Origin: Paragorgia papillata
Lineage: Eukaryota > Cnidaria > Anthozoa > Scleralcyonacea > Coralliidae
Direction: 5' to 3'
Length of the DNA stretch: 64,000 nt
Assembly (NCBI GenBank): GCA_035771165.1
Contig: JAWNZC010000367.1
Span: forward strand, 534,501 to 598,500
Every line of letters starts with the position of its first letter. Position 1 is the stretch's first letter. The translations under genes and the position numbers were made by a program. The notes under the pieces were generated by a model. It was given only the letters and a program-made list of their open reading frames with translations, was not told the origin of the DNA and ran no database searches. Positions 24,328 to 36,568 of this stretch are shown piece by piece.

Positions 24328-25218
24328 ATACATGTCTGCAGTGGCGATAATAATAGTGAGCAATGTCTACTTGTACTGGCGATGTAACATGAGTAGTGCC
24401 GTCACAAATGCTGATTTGTTTCATTGCAGTTCGAACGTTTTCTATGATAATCCCAGTAATGCCTGTTTGTAATAGTATCCCTTCCGTTTTAACTTCACTG
24501 GTTTCAGTTTTTCTGATAGTTATTCCATAAACACAGTCTAGAATATCAATATCCTTGAAACTAAAAGCCGTGGTAAAAAGATTGTATAGGCGGATGCCCG
24601 TCTTGGACTTGTAAATGCGAGTTCCTTGTATGTGAAATGACGCCATGCTAGATTTGTTTTCTGACACAGAATGCTGGGATGATTCATCGACTGTAAATCT
24701 CCGTGTTGCAATTCCTACATTGCATTCAGTGATATCAATATCTTCAAGCTTGATAGCATCGTAGCTATGGTTGAACATGCCGATAGCTAAGTGGCAGCCG
24801 TAGACTTTTATCCTGCTAATGCGAAATAATGTGTTAACACTGCCATTCCTTTCCAGCTGATTTGACGTCAAATTATCTGCCGCTGAGTCTATTGCGTCAA
24901 TTCCATATGAGCAATTTTGAATAACTATATCGTTTAACAGAACGTGACGCGAGTCGCGGATCTCTATTGCTTTGAAAAAGCTTGAGATCGTTACGTTTTC
25001 CATATATGGGCACAGTTTGTCACAGACAATTGCGGTTCCAGCAGATGAGTTCAACGCCACATTTTTTTCATCAATTTTCACATTTACTAAGGACGATTCT
25101 TGCTTTGTTGTGCGAGGGCGCCATACAAATTGTATAGTTGGCGCTTTGGAAGTTTGAAATCTTCGATTTGTTGACGAAAGAACATTCGTGCATATCAATC
25201 CTACATCTTCCCCATGTC
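24328..25218 (-). CDS. Bark-beetle-like protein, exon with SRCR C-terminus and beta-helix
   Basis: An 891-bp exon with acceptor attttag at 25219 and a phase-1 donor TAT/GTATAT at 24328. It opens with GHGEDVGLIC, the last strand and final Cys of an SRCR domain whose preceding piece is at 63941-64000. About 280 residues of beta-helix turns follow (IEIRDSRHVLLNDIVIQNCS, YGIDAI, VGIATR, TGIRLYN, YGITIR). The acceptor is preceded by a pure ATT microsatellite. The open frame runs further left through that microsatellite, but this is intronic. Confidence 0.8.
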
Positions 25219-25222
25219 CTAA

Positions 25223-25255
<33 letters not shown>

Positions 25256-26294
25256 TAGGCGGCCGGCCAAGGCTTCAAAATATTACTTTTAGTGGCATTT
25301 CTTGTTACAAGCAGGCAACCATGCTAAATCGTATCGGATAGTGTATACTTTGAAGGTGAGGGGTGTTGGCAGCCGTAATTATTAGATTTATATACTAAAA
25401 TTTAGAGCTTTTTTAAAGCACAATGTGATGGATGGGATATCTGTAAAGTGCTGCCTATTTACGTTTGTGTTTTATTTGAATTGGCTAATCAGAATTCTAT
25501 CCAATCAGCGTGCCTGAATTAAGTTCTGATTATTCTAATTCGCATAGCTCACAATTATAAACAAACAAGAAACATGGCGCAAATTCGCCTAAATATAACA
25601 CTTAGAAGAACAGCCACAACAATCTGAAAACTTTATGTTACAAGCAGGCAACCACCATATAAATGTAGCTTAGACATTCATCAAGATGACTAGGCAGGTT
25701 GCCTTCCGTGTATCACAAGATAGAACTGTTGAACCGGTGAGTTAAATGCCTAAGGATATTATGAGCAACACTATATTGTGTAGTACAAAAGCTCAGCTTT
25801 ATAACAGTAGATACATGACGGTATCAGCAAACTACCAAAATAAAACGAAGTAATTTACGAATATGAAACTTTCCTGTAGCTACCAGGTCTAACAAATTTC
25901 TGATTCTTGGCAAGCTTACCTTTTTGTGGCTTTGCTTCGAAGTATTACATTTAGGTGTATTCACGTCATATTTCTTGTTTGTTTATGATTGTGAGTTATG
26001 CGAATCAGAATAATCAGAACTTCAGGCACGCTGATTGGATAGCATTCTGAATTAGCCAATTGAAATAAAACACAAACGTAAATAGGCAGCACTTTACAGA
26101 TATCCCATCCATCACATTGTGCTTTCAAAAAGCTCTAAATTTTAGTATATAACTCAATAATTACGGCTGCCAACACCCCTCACCTTCAAAGTATACACTA
26201 TCCGATACGATTTAGCATGGTTGCCTGCTTGTCACAAAAAATGCCATCAACGATGTTTTCGAGACACTTTTATCGAGGTTGGCCGGCCGTCTAA
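25256..26294. mobile_element. Fold-back element, ~1.04 kb with ~320-bp arms
   Basis: Arms 25256-25575 and about 25970-26294 are near-perfect complements (GGCGGCCGGCCAA/TTGGCCGGCCGTC ends; GCCGTAATTATT/ATAATTACGGC; CGTGCCTGAA). The centre contains an extra partial copy of the arm end (ACAAGCAGGCAACC). It sits directly beside the AAT microsatellite that precedes the exon at 25218. Confidence 0.85.
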
Positions 26295-26320
26295 ATAATA
26301 ATAATTATTATTTTGGTTAC

Positions 26321-26634
26321 CACGGGTGGCGTGTGCTGTTAGGGCGCTGCCTCTCACCGATATAGTTAAGCCCAGTTGGATGGGGTTAGTACTTGGATGG
26401 GTGACCGTCTGGGAATAACCCCGTTCTCGAACTGGAATTTCATGTGAGTAGAGTTTAGTTGGTCTCTCCTGTACATCAAGGGTTTTTCGCAGGGTTCTGC
26501 GGTTTTCCTTCCTCCGTAAAATCAACACTTATAGGTCTTAGCTTATGTCGTGCACTTTAATTAATCATGAGCCTCTGGCTCGGATGATTGGGCGACCACA
26601 TCCTGTGTTTAACGACGTTAATAAATCATTACTC

Positions 26635-26675
<41 letters not shown>

Positions 26676-26700
26676 CAACAATAACAATAATAATAATAAT
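26321..26700 (+). ncRNA. 5S-rRNA-derived SINE with AAT tail
   Basis: 26340-26420 resembles the 3' two thirds of 5S rRNA: GTTAAGCCCAG (box A region) and GGTTAGTACTTGGATGGGTG followed by ACCGTCTGGGAATA (box C). A roughly 210-bp non-5S body follows, then an AAT repeat tail from about 26634. A 5S head with an internal pol III promoter and a simple-repeat tail is the design of 5S-derived SINEs (SINE3 type). A functional 5S gene is excluded because the 5' part is changed and the 3' end is unlike 5S. Confidence 0.75.
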
Positions 26701-26924
26701 AAAATAAAATACTAGAGAATATTGGAATATTGAATAAAGAAAGGACTAGAGAATATTGGTATAGAGACCAGGATAGATGAGCTTCAGAAAAGTGTGATTT
26801 TGAACACGGTATACGTAAGGACTCTTATGAAAGTCTTAGAAGTTTGAGCAGACTTGTTGTCACCAAGCTTCTGGAGTAACTGTAGTTCCATTGGAAATCA
26901 TATGTGCGAGAACAAAAACATAAC

Positions 26925-27026
<102 letters not shown>

Positions 27027-27108
27027 GGGCAAACAGAGTAATGATATATGCGTGCTCTTATCTGAACGTGAAGTAAGAAACACTGTAAATAATGTAAAAG
27101 TTAAATCT

Positions 27109-27442
27109 TAAAGCGGAACTTCTATCAAAAAATGATTTCATTTAAATAAAAGTCCCTTAATTTAGTGTAACGTTAAAAAATGTTAACAGTTTTATTACCA
27201 TATCTGCTCTCGTATTTTAATTTTCGTAACGGAATTACCTTTTTAACTTTGACGTCATATTGTCAAAATCAGAATCAGATTTGACAATATAACGTGAAAA
27301 TCGAAAAGAAAATTCCGTGACACACTTTAAAATTGAGCCATTATTCGAGAGCAGATATCGTAAAACTATCAACATTTCTAAAGATGACATTTAAACGACC
27401 TTCATTTAAAAGAAATCTATTTTCGACTGCAGTTCCCTTTAA
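27109..27442. repeat. Palindromic MITE, AAAGCGGAACT/AGTTCCCTTT ends
   Basis: Imperfect hairpin with matching ATATCTGCTCTCG and CGAGAGCAGATAT blocks around a TTGACAATAT centre. Confidence 0.7.
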
Positions 27443-28095
27443 TATATAACATTGCAGTATATGTAATAAGTGCAGGATAATTTAAAGGTGGAGTAAAGAA
27501 ATATCAAATTCGTTTCCGTGCAGGATACTAGTCTGGTCCAAACACGCGGGATGTTGCTAGGCGAGTTTATAGCGTCTGGATCATATTTTAAAACATCGTT
27601 GGCCGTAAAAAGCTACTCATTGTGCATGAAACAATCTAAAATTCCGAAAAATATAAGTAGCCTTTTTATCGAGAATATTTTGGATTTATGTTGGTTGAGA
27701 GCTCGCGGACATTTGCTCTATATCAATAGTTTTTTCTTTTACCAAGTAAATTTATCAGGCAACAATACACGAGGTGTTTATACACAATTTTATGCCGTTA
27801 AGACGCATTTAAAACGAGCTTTCATGAGCACAAATCACCGTGTTTTTCTACGAGTTAGGTATTTTGTTGAATTGTTCCTATTGTTGAAGCTTCTCACAGT
27901 TCAAGCCCTCACACATGCCGGTTTTTTTGCTTATTTATGGCTATAGCGTTATTTATTTCAAACTTTTTCGCTTTTATAAATACAACAAAAATGCTTTCGA
28001 TTTCCGTGTTGGGATACTCTGATCCTGCGCGGTTATTGACCAATGCGAGCTTCCGTATAAATGTTATTTTATAATTCATAATTATCTTGCATTAA
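27443..28095. other. Intronic sequence, probable dispersed repeat
   Basis: Holds a 142-codon open frame (27518-27946, +) with no recognisable domain and a Phe/Leu-rich, low-complexity end. The right end (ACCAATGCGAGC then AAATGTTATTTTATAA) resembles the right end of the Crypton unit near 44030, so this may be a repeat rather than a gene. Confidence 0.4.
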
Positions 28096-28521
28096 TAGGC
28101 CATTTGCACGATGACGTGAGATGGCGTTGGGTGACTACAACTACCAGAATGCTTTGGCAGTATTCTAGGGTTTCGGCTAAAAAGGATGACTCAAAGGGAC
28201 CGGTGCAATTCACCGCTTTTCCAAAATATGTCGTCAAATAAGTTTTTCGAAAAAGTAGGGGATAAACCAGATTTCTGATTAGGGTTAGGGTTTATATGTT
28301 GTGCTTAAGGTTCGAAAAGATTGCTAAAATCTTCAGACTCACTGAAACTTAACGACAAATTTGGAAAATGCGAATTTCACAACATATTTTGGAAAAGCGA
28401 CGGAACGACTGGACGGCTCCTTTTGAATCATCCTTTTCAGCCGAAACCCTGAAGTAGTGGCAAAGCATTCTAGTAGTTGTAGTCACCCAACGCCATCTCA
28501 CGTCATCGTGCAAATGGTCTA
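28096..28521. repeat. Palindromic MITE, TAGGCCATTTGCACGATGAC ends
   Basis: About 160-bp imperfect inverted arms (CGTGAGATGGCGTTGGGTGA and its complement). A GGGTTAGGGTTTAT stretch lies in the loop. Confidence 0.8.
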
Positions 28522-29199
28522 CTGTTTCGTTTTGCCCGCGGCATACTTTCTCTCTAGCAAAGGCCATTCGTTCGAAACGTTAGACAGCTATCTATTCCAT
28601 GTTTTGGCAGTACATCAACCTTAATAACTTTTAATTCATTGTTATAATATTACCTTAGATTATTCCTACCCTTGGCCTCTTTCATAGCAATTAAATATTT
28701 CACATTCAAATGATTTTCAGTACATATAAGCACCTATATCTATACCATTGCATGACCACAGTGTAAATAGAAAATTACATGAATGTTATAATATTGCCTA
28801 AGATATTCCGATTCTGAGACTGAGACGCAACTACGAATAACATCCGTTTGGAACTTGATCTTGTCAGCTGTTAGAACAGAACCGACAGCCCAAAACCCCT
28901 TGGCCCATTTCTTCGGTAAACATTTCCCATTCAAAACAGACTATATAATCTCAATAGCCATTAAGTATCTTTCTCGTGCTTCTAATTTTATTCTGGTTGT
29001 TACCATTTGACATTCTTGCGAGTTGTGTCATTGACGTGGTAGGGAGGCTTGAGTATACCTCAACGATCCCAAGAGCTATACTTGCGGGAGCTTTAGCTCC
29101 TGGTAGTGAGGCAGGCAACAGAGAATGCACTTTTCACCAGCCTATAGAGAGAAAAACTCACAACGCATATTAAAATATTAATGAAACAAATCTTGAAAA

Positions 29200-31490
29200 C
29201 GGCGTGAATGGGACCCAAACCAACGGTTAAGGTTCCTCGCCCGGCGCGGCAACTGGGGAACAGCAGCCAGTGTCGAGTCGTCAACTAACTACAGCACAGA
29301 GGAGGGTTAGAAGGAAGTGGTCTCAAGAAGATATTTGAAGAGTCGTGGAATGATATTAACAAAGTGTGCCCTCTAGAAATTGATATATAAGAAAGGAATG
29401 GTGCAAATATGGGTTGAGAGGGGAATGTTCCAGGTAACTGAGCGAAGGCTTGCAGACCAGGCAAACCAAATTCGCAAGCAACAATGGCTAAGTGAGTTAG
29501 AATTGGAAGAAATAAGACAATTGATTGAAGAAGGAGAATATGTTGGTGAGTTAGGAGGAAGTGAGGAAGATCAAGAGATGGATAAGACTGAACAAAAAGT
29601 AACAAGTGATCCGCAGATGAACAGGATATACATGCACAAGGTCGAAAACTGAAGATGGTCGAAGGGTGTGAACTTAGTCCAGAAGAGGTTGAAGTGAATG
29701 AAAAGTTGGAGGAAATATTACAAAAAGAAAGAGAAAGATTACCATCACTTAGAGGAATAGATAGAAGAAAATTGAAAGAGGTTACAAAGAAAGTAGATGC
29801 GGTTCTGGAAAAGATAGAAACTAATTACATTACTACCACCAAATGACCTAATGTAGGCTGGAGCTCTATTTGTTACTAATTTGGTGGGAGTGAAGAGAGG
29901 AAAATTATAAACAAACCAGAAAAGAACAATGGTGGAAACGACGTCTAGAAAACCAAGTAACTAGATCTTGAATAAAGACCTTGGAAGAGTAAATGCGCTG
30001 ATACAGCAGAAAACCATAAAAAGCATAAGGACACCCTTCAGAGATGATATAAGATGCAACAAAAGGACTGGGACTGGTGAAAATTGCGGACAACAAGGAC
30101 AACAACAAGAGATTAGAGCTCCAGATCATGTTGGTCGGAAATCTGGAGTAAAGAGATGGAAGATAATAAAGATGTAGAATGGCTAGAAGACTTTAGACGT
30201 GAAATGAGCGACACACAACAACAGGAAAAGTTAGAAATCACGGTGAAGGTGCAAACGACGATACAGAAGATCGGAAAGCTCCTGGACCTGATATGGTACA
30301 GGGTTGTTGGTTTAAAAATTTTCGAAGTATGCACATTCGTCTAAAGGATTACATATGTGGATTGTTTCAAAAACGGACAGGCACCAATATGGATGACAAA
30401 AGGAAGAACTGTTTTTGATACAGAAAGACAAGGCAAAAGGTAACGACTCTAGTAATTACAGGCCTATAACTTGTCTACACCATGCGTGGAAAATTCTAAC
30501 TGGAATACTGGCTGAGGAAATTTATTTGTTCTTTGATGAAAACATGATTTTACCCGAAGAACAAAAGGGCTGCAGAAAGAAATCAAGGGGAACGGCTGAT
30601 TTGCTGGATATAGATAAGGTGGTGTTAAAAGAAGCGAGAAGGTGAAAGAAAAATTTCGTAATGGTCTGGGTCGACTATCGGAAGGCATACGACATGATAC
30701 CCCTTTAGAAAGTTTACAGGATCTGGGAGTGAGTAAGGAAATAAGAAGATTGTTGGAAGAAACAATGAAATCCTGGAAACTGGAGTTAACCTGTGCACAG
30801 ATATACTTGAAGAAGTTAAAATCATGAGAGGGATATTTCAGGGAGATTTGCTGCTGTCACCTTTGCTTTACGTGACTGCAATGGTCCCGATTACTCACAT
30901 TTTAAAGAAGTCAAAATCTGGATATGAATTTTCTGGTAATGGGGAAAAGATCAATCATTTACTATATATGGACGATCTTAAGCTGTACAGCAAAAATGAG
31001 AAAGAATTAGACTCAATGATACAGACCGTAGGAGTATTCAGCCAGGATATACGAATGGAATTTGGCTTTGACAAATGTGCAGCGATAGTATTGAAGAGAG
31101 GAAAGTTGGTGAAGTCGGATGGAATAAAGCTGCCCAATGGGGAAGAGATGAAATAATTGAATGAAAGTGAAGGGTATAAGTACTTAGGAGTAACAGAGAC
31201 AGATAAGATCAAGAAGAAAGAAATAAAAGAGAAAGTTGGTAAGGAAAATATAAGCGTATGATCAGAAAGATTTTGGAAACAAAGCTGAGTGGAGAGAATG
31301 TTATAAAAGGGATCAACACCTGGGCAATATCCTTAAGATATTCTGCCACGTTGCTTGATTGGACTAAAAAGGAATTGCAACAACTTGATAGAAGAACAAG
31401 AAAACTATTAACGATGTATAAAGGATTACATCCGAAGAGTAATGTTGACAGACCACACATATCCAAGAAGATATTCCTAAAATAACTCTT
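29200..31490 (+). pseudogene. Decayed R2/R4-like LINE (gag-like coil, reverse transcriptase, start of endonuclease region)
   Basis: Fragments in all three frames follow LINE order. 29290-29846: Lys/Glu-rich coils. About 30415-30645: reverse transcriptase N-part with NYRPITCL, LPEEQKGCR. About 30645-30830: fingers. 30824-31156: GIFQGD, LLLSPLLY, then the catalytic YMDDLKLYSK and MEFGFDKCA. 31170-31485: YKYLGV, TRKLLTMYKGLHPKS, VDRPH. The KGC-x-RGT and MY-x-x-LHPK-x-x-VDR pattern matches R2/R4-type elements with a restriction-like endonuclease, whose domain is cut off here. At least six stops or shifts are present, so the copy is dead. Confidence 0.7.
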
Positions 31491-31697
31491 TTTGTCTGTT
31501 TTCAATCTACGAAAGCTTATGAACTTTAGTGACGCCTATATCTTAGGTAGTAGTGGTCACGTCATCATACAGCTGGCACGCTAAATTCGGCCCCATGTCC
31601 TATCCAGTTTTATTGAGATTAGTGGCTGGCACAGGCTGACAAATTGATGTTTCAAGCGCATTGTTTCCGGGAAGACCTTGGGAGCTCCTCTGGACTA

Positions 31698-31813
31698 CAG
31701 TAAAAACCCGCTAACAAGAACCTACCACTATTAAGAACCTCAGGCTGAAATTATAAGAACCTATCCCAGGCTGATTTGGTAAAATGATGGATCTTGTTAG
31801 CGGGTTTTTACTG
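31698..31813. mobile_element. pogo/Tigger-like MITE, copy 1
   Basis: 116 bp with CAGTAAAAACCCGCTAACAA inverted ends and TA on both sides (31696-31697, 31814-31815). A second, diverged copy is nested at 62628-62767. Confidence 0.8.
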
Positions 31814-31899
31814 TACTACATATTTTCGACGACTCGGCACCTCCTAGAAGACACTATTTTTTCTTTCCCCTGCGTATACAAAACCAGTCATAAACCTCC

Positions 31900-33433
31900 G
31901 TGCTAGCAGAGAAAACAAAACATCGAACCGCATAATTTAGCATGGATTTTCATGTACAATATTGAAACAATATATATACATTCATTTGGTTTGTAAAAGT
32001 GACAAAAAGTTGAAAGAAACATTCAATTTAGCATAAAGTTTACATCACGAGATCTTGTCAACAGCTAGCGTAATTTTGAAATGTGTTTTGTTTGCAGTTA
32101 TTTCGTTTTAAACGAACACAGATAAACAATTTAACGATCTTACGATTAATAATTTTCATTCTAACCATTTTGTAGCCGTTTTTGTTTTCTGTAGAACGTA
32201 TTGCTTCGCCTAAATGTTCAATTTCTTCTTTCATTTGCCCACTCCATTATAATTTCGGCGCCATTGTTGTTTAACAGAACAACCGCTGGCTCTAATGATC
32301 ACTGTTCGAGCTATACTACGCATTTTGTCATTGGTCAATTTTTTTAAAAGAATGGCTTTCATTGGTTTATCCCAGAGGTTTATATCACCAATTAGTATAA
32401 ATTTATAAGTTTATAATGCAAATCCTCGAATTTCATTGGCTATTGCAGGAGTTTATAATTAACAATTAGAAAACGAGGGCGAGTTGTCTAATTGTTTTAG
32501 TATAAATTTACCAACAAAACTTAAATAAATTCTTGACCATAACATATTCTTTGAGGCTCGTTTAATACATTTTTTAACAGCCAACAACAAACGTTCAACA
32601 GTCATTTCGGACATCTCCTTGGCCCGTACAGTAATTGATGGAAAAGAAACGTTTTCTTGCGCAATTTAGCATGGATTTTCATGTACAATATTGAAACAAT
32701 ATATATCCACTCATTTGTTTTGTAAAAGTGACAAAAAGTTGAAAGAAACATTCAATTTATCATATAGTTTACATCACGAAATCTTGTCAACAGCTAGCGT
32801 AATTTTGAAATGTGTTTTGTTTGCAGTTATTTCGTTTTAAACGAACACAGATAAACAATTTAACGATCTTACCATTAATAATTTCCATTCTAACCATTTT
32901 GTAGCCGTGTTTGTTTTCTGTAGAACGTATTGCTTCGCCTAAATGTTCAATTTCTTCTTTCACTTGCCCACTCCGTTATAATTTCGGCGCCATTGTTGCT
33001 TAACAGAACAACCGCTGGCTCTAATGATCACTGTTCGTGCTTTACTACGCATTTGTCATTGGTCAATTTTTTTAAAAGAATGACTTTCATTGGTTTATCC
33101 CAGAGGTTTATATCACCAATTATAAACTCCTGCAATAGCCAATGAAATTCGAGGATTTGCATTATAAACTTGTAAATTTATACTAATTGGTGTTAGTATA
33201 ATTTCATAGTGGGAAAGAGGCTTTCCAGCTTTCTGATTGGTCTGCTCAGCGGTGAATCTGGAAAACTTTACTTTTTCATCAGTTACTGTACGGGACCAAT
33301 AAGATGTCCGAAATTACTGTTGAACGTTTATTGTTGGCAGTTAAAAATTGTATTGAACGAGCCTCAAAGAATACGTTATTGTCGAGAACTTATTTAACTT
33401 TTGTTGGTAAATTTATACTAAAACAATTAGACA

Positions 33434-33472
<39 letters not shown>

Positions 33473-33605
33473 TCGCCTCGTTGACTATTCGCTCATAGAA
33501 AACTCGGTCTCGTTGTCTAATTGTTAATTATAAACTCCTGCAATAGCCAATGAAATTCGAGGATTTGCATTATAAACTTGTAAATTTATACTAAAACTAA
33601 TTATA
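31900..33605. repeat. Cluster of ACAATTAG fold-back family copies
   Basis: About 31910-32240 and 32665-33000 are close direct copies (CAATATTGAAACAATATATA, CTTGTCAACAGCTAGCGTAA, CATTTTGTAGCCGT), with TTTCGGCGCCATTGTTG after each. 32456-32645 and about 33250-33440 are inverted arms (AATTGTTTTAGTATAAATTTACC, AACGTTCAACAGTCATTTCGG). The CTCGCCCTCGTTTTCTACGAG hairpin near 33440 is the terminal stem. A diverged copy lies at 17530-17990. No protein coding. Confidence 0.75.
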
Positions 33606-35138
33606 AACTTTACTGTTTTTGCTTATTGTTCATTTATCTAATATAAACCAAGTAATAGTTAGTTTGTTTGACCAAGACTATAGCATGTCATTAGGAAATT
33701 TCCTATGAAGAAACAATTAAATTCACTGTTTGGTTTCAGTTCTCCTTTTTCCATCACGTTCACACACTTGCTTGGAACGTTTTCTTCTTCCTTACACTTC
33801 TTATCAGCCCAAGGGTATTTTAGAACATCAGTTCTGCGTTTTGAAACAAACCATTCTTCATTGATGGCAAATTGGGCAATCCTCAACTGGTCATACAATG
33901 ATGGTGGTTTCTTGTGCTTTTTTGTGTTGTGTATGTCAAATGATTCACGACCTTTGTACATTTGTCGGTTCATTTCTAACAAATTTACACTGCACGACAT
34001 CAACTTAACCATCTGAAATGAGTTTGAGCTGATGAGAACTGTTTTACCGGACGGACGAGAAAATCTTCGACCCATTCATCCCCTGCCAGTTGCTTTCCTT
34101 CTTTACCATCTAAGCTGACAGTCCTGTTCCTCTGGTACATGAGACGGTATGCAATTGGCCATTTGGCTATTGCATTAACAGTATGAGTAAATGCTTCATC
34201 CCGATAATTTGTTTTACCCATTTGTGAAAGAAGGGAAGGACAAATCATCCACACACCTTCAATTGCATGACCATTTCCATACCTGTTGAATAAAAATGTC
34301 ACGATATGAGATTAATAATGTTGATGATTTGTAATACCAACCAATACCTTTTGGTAACCACCAGACGTTTTGGCAGGAATTGGCCCAAACCAAAAACCCT
34401 GGGACTATAGTCATGCAGCATTCTACCCCAACTGTAGTTCTACTATTAGCAATGTATCATATAAGATATGTCAATCAATGCGTGGGATACTAGAAAGGAA
34501 AAGATTTGACCGAATTGACACTCATGTTACTTTATAACCATACTTTTCCTCTATAATCTACCATTCCCACTGTAAACCTACCTGACTGACTCCCTGTACC
34601 ATCTTGTTATGGGCATCAGATAGTTGATGACTTGGGAGTGGTAGTTAAATACAGCATCTTGTTCTTGTTCCTTCATCCACTTCTTTAATTTATCAAGCAA
34701 TACCTTGTTATGGGATTCTGGTTCTTTAAGACACTTGTCCAGGTCTTCAGACGTTGGAAAATAGGATGACTTTTGAAAGGACTTGATTATAGCAATGGAT
34801 AGTCCATCATCGTAATCAAATAGAACTTCTTCGTTGTTGTTATAATTGTCGTCCTTAAAATTGGACTTAAAATATGACGGATTTACTGTTGGTCTATTTA
34901 AAACCTTCTCCACTACATGGCAGAACCCTCCAGGCCTTGCAATGCGTCCTTTGCATTCGTTTGCGTACCCACGGGAGTGAAAATCTCCACCTCCAGGATT
35001 ATGGCAGCTATAGACGTCAGGACAACGATTTGAACAACCTTGTATTAAGACAGTGTTCTTTTGATCACCGATATTGATATTCAGACCACGTGCAACATTT
35101 AACCAGCATCGATACAATCCATATTCGAACTCAACGAA

Positions 35139-35812
35139 CAGTTTAAGGTGGCTCCATACAGTTTCCTAAAAAAAGGAAAATACAAGTTTGAGAGTCTAAA
35201 ACACGTGATTAAACAATTCGGAAAAAGAATAAAACTAAATGTTATGCATAGTTAAACAATCTGACAATCAAAAACTGTCACCAAATAAATGACGTTTCAA
35301 AATGGCTGCCAATTACCCTTCAAACTAGTTTAATTCGAAAAAAAATATGGTGACCCCCAATTTTTTTTTTCATTAAAACTTTTCTTGAAGTATGAGTAAT
35401 CAGTAGGGCGATTTTAAAAAAATTCTGTAGAACGAAAACTTTTAAAAATTAACAAACATGATTTTTTCCGGGGAAAAAATTATTCGTTCTACAGAATTTT
35501 TTTAAATTGGCCTATCGATTACTCATACATCAAGAAAATAAAATTGAAAAAAAAATTGGGGGTCACCAAACTTTTTTTCGAATTAAATTAGTTTGAAGGG
35601 AAATTGGCAGCCATTTTGAAACGCCATTGTTGCCATAGCTACAACTGTTGCTATTTATTTGGTAACAGATTTTGATTGTCTGACTGTTTAACTATGCATA
35701 ATATTTAGTTTTATTCTTTTCCCGAATTGTTTATGCACGTCTTTTGGACTCTCAAACTTGTATTTTCCATTTTTCAAGAAACTGTATGGAGCCACCTTAA
35801 AGAAAGATTCAA
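35139..35812. repeat. 674-bp palindrome at an exon boundary
   Basis: AAGGTGGCTCCATACAGTTTC at 35146 has its reverse complement at about 35772-35803, and homology continues inward to a centre near 35456 (CAGAATTTTTTTAAA pairs). Arms are about 330 bp with few differences. Confidence 0.85.
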
Positions 35813-36233
35813 CGTGACTAATAACATCTTCTCCTTTTATTTTCTGTTCGATTAAGCTAACCATTATAGAGATATATTCAACCAAATAATTTTCGCTTGT
35901 ATAAACAGACGCGATATCTCGCAGTCTACCAAATACAGACTTGAAACGCTTGTCTAAATCTTCGTTTGCCTCTTTGATTCCTATTTTACATATCAATTGT
36001 GACCAATTTAAATTATCCATATTCACGAGACCATGAACTACCTCGTGTCGTGTGACCATTCTCTACGGGGGGTCATTTCACGCCCTTCCAATTCCATATG
36101 AGGAAGTTACTGTACATGACACACACACACGCACAAACATTCTGTAAGAAAAGTACTGAAATACTACACGCAAAAATATACTTCTTAATAAATCCAATGT
36201 ATTTACAAGATGTTATTGTAAAACTATAAAAAC

Positions 36234-36243
<10 letters not shown>

Positions 36244-36286
<43 letters not shown>
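36244..36286. repeat. TA microsatellite
   Basis: Left of the ribozyme-bearing segment. Confidence 0.9.
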
Positions 36287-36289
<3 letters not shown>

Positions 36290-36417
36290 ACGCTCACTAC
36301 CCTTGTGGAAGTTTGAGCACTCCACGCTATCTGAATGTACTTCACCGATGCTGTCCCACATGCGGTTGTCGCCGACGATCGCATGTGTATAAGTAATTGA
36401 TGAAATTCATTCAGATT

Positions 36418-36472
36418 GTTCCAAGCTACACTGATGAGCTGTTGTACAGCGAAACACCGTGTCTGTAGATTG

Positions 36473-36475
<3 letters not shown>
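36418..36475 (+). ncRNA. Type I hammerhead self-cleaving ribozyme
   Basis: All core parts are present in order. Stem I outer GTTC (36418-36421) pairs with GAAC (36472-36475). Inner CTACA (36426-36430) pairs with TGTAG (36464-36468), with a CAAG/ATT internal loop as used for the loop I-II contact. Core CTGATGAG is 36431-36438. Stem II CTGT/ACAG has a TGT loop. Core CGAAAC is 36450-36455. Stem III is three pairs, ACA/TGT, with loop CCG. The cleavage triplet GTC is at 36461-36463. TA microsatellites lie on both sides. Metazoan hammerheads of this type are known from Penelope-like elements and retrozymes. Confidence 0.85.

Positions 36476-36559
<84 letters not shown>
36476..36559. repeat. TA microsatellite
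   Basis: Begins immediately after the last ribozyme pair. Confidence 0.9.
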
Positions 36560-36563
<4 letters not shown>

Positions 36564-36568
36564 ATAAA

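Noticed and set aside
26321..26440. Functional 5S rRNA gene
   Set aside because: The 5' third does not match 5S and the 3' end runs into a SINE body with an AAT tail.
27518..27946. 142-codon open frame
   Set aside because: No recognisable family, Phe/Leu-rich low-complexity end, and the surrounding sequence looks like a dispersed repeat.
36244..36560. CRISPR-like or regulatory array
   Set aside because: TA microsatellites around one ribozyme unit; no repeat-spacer pattern.
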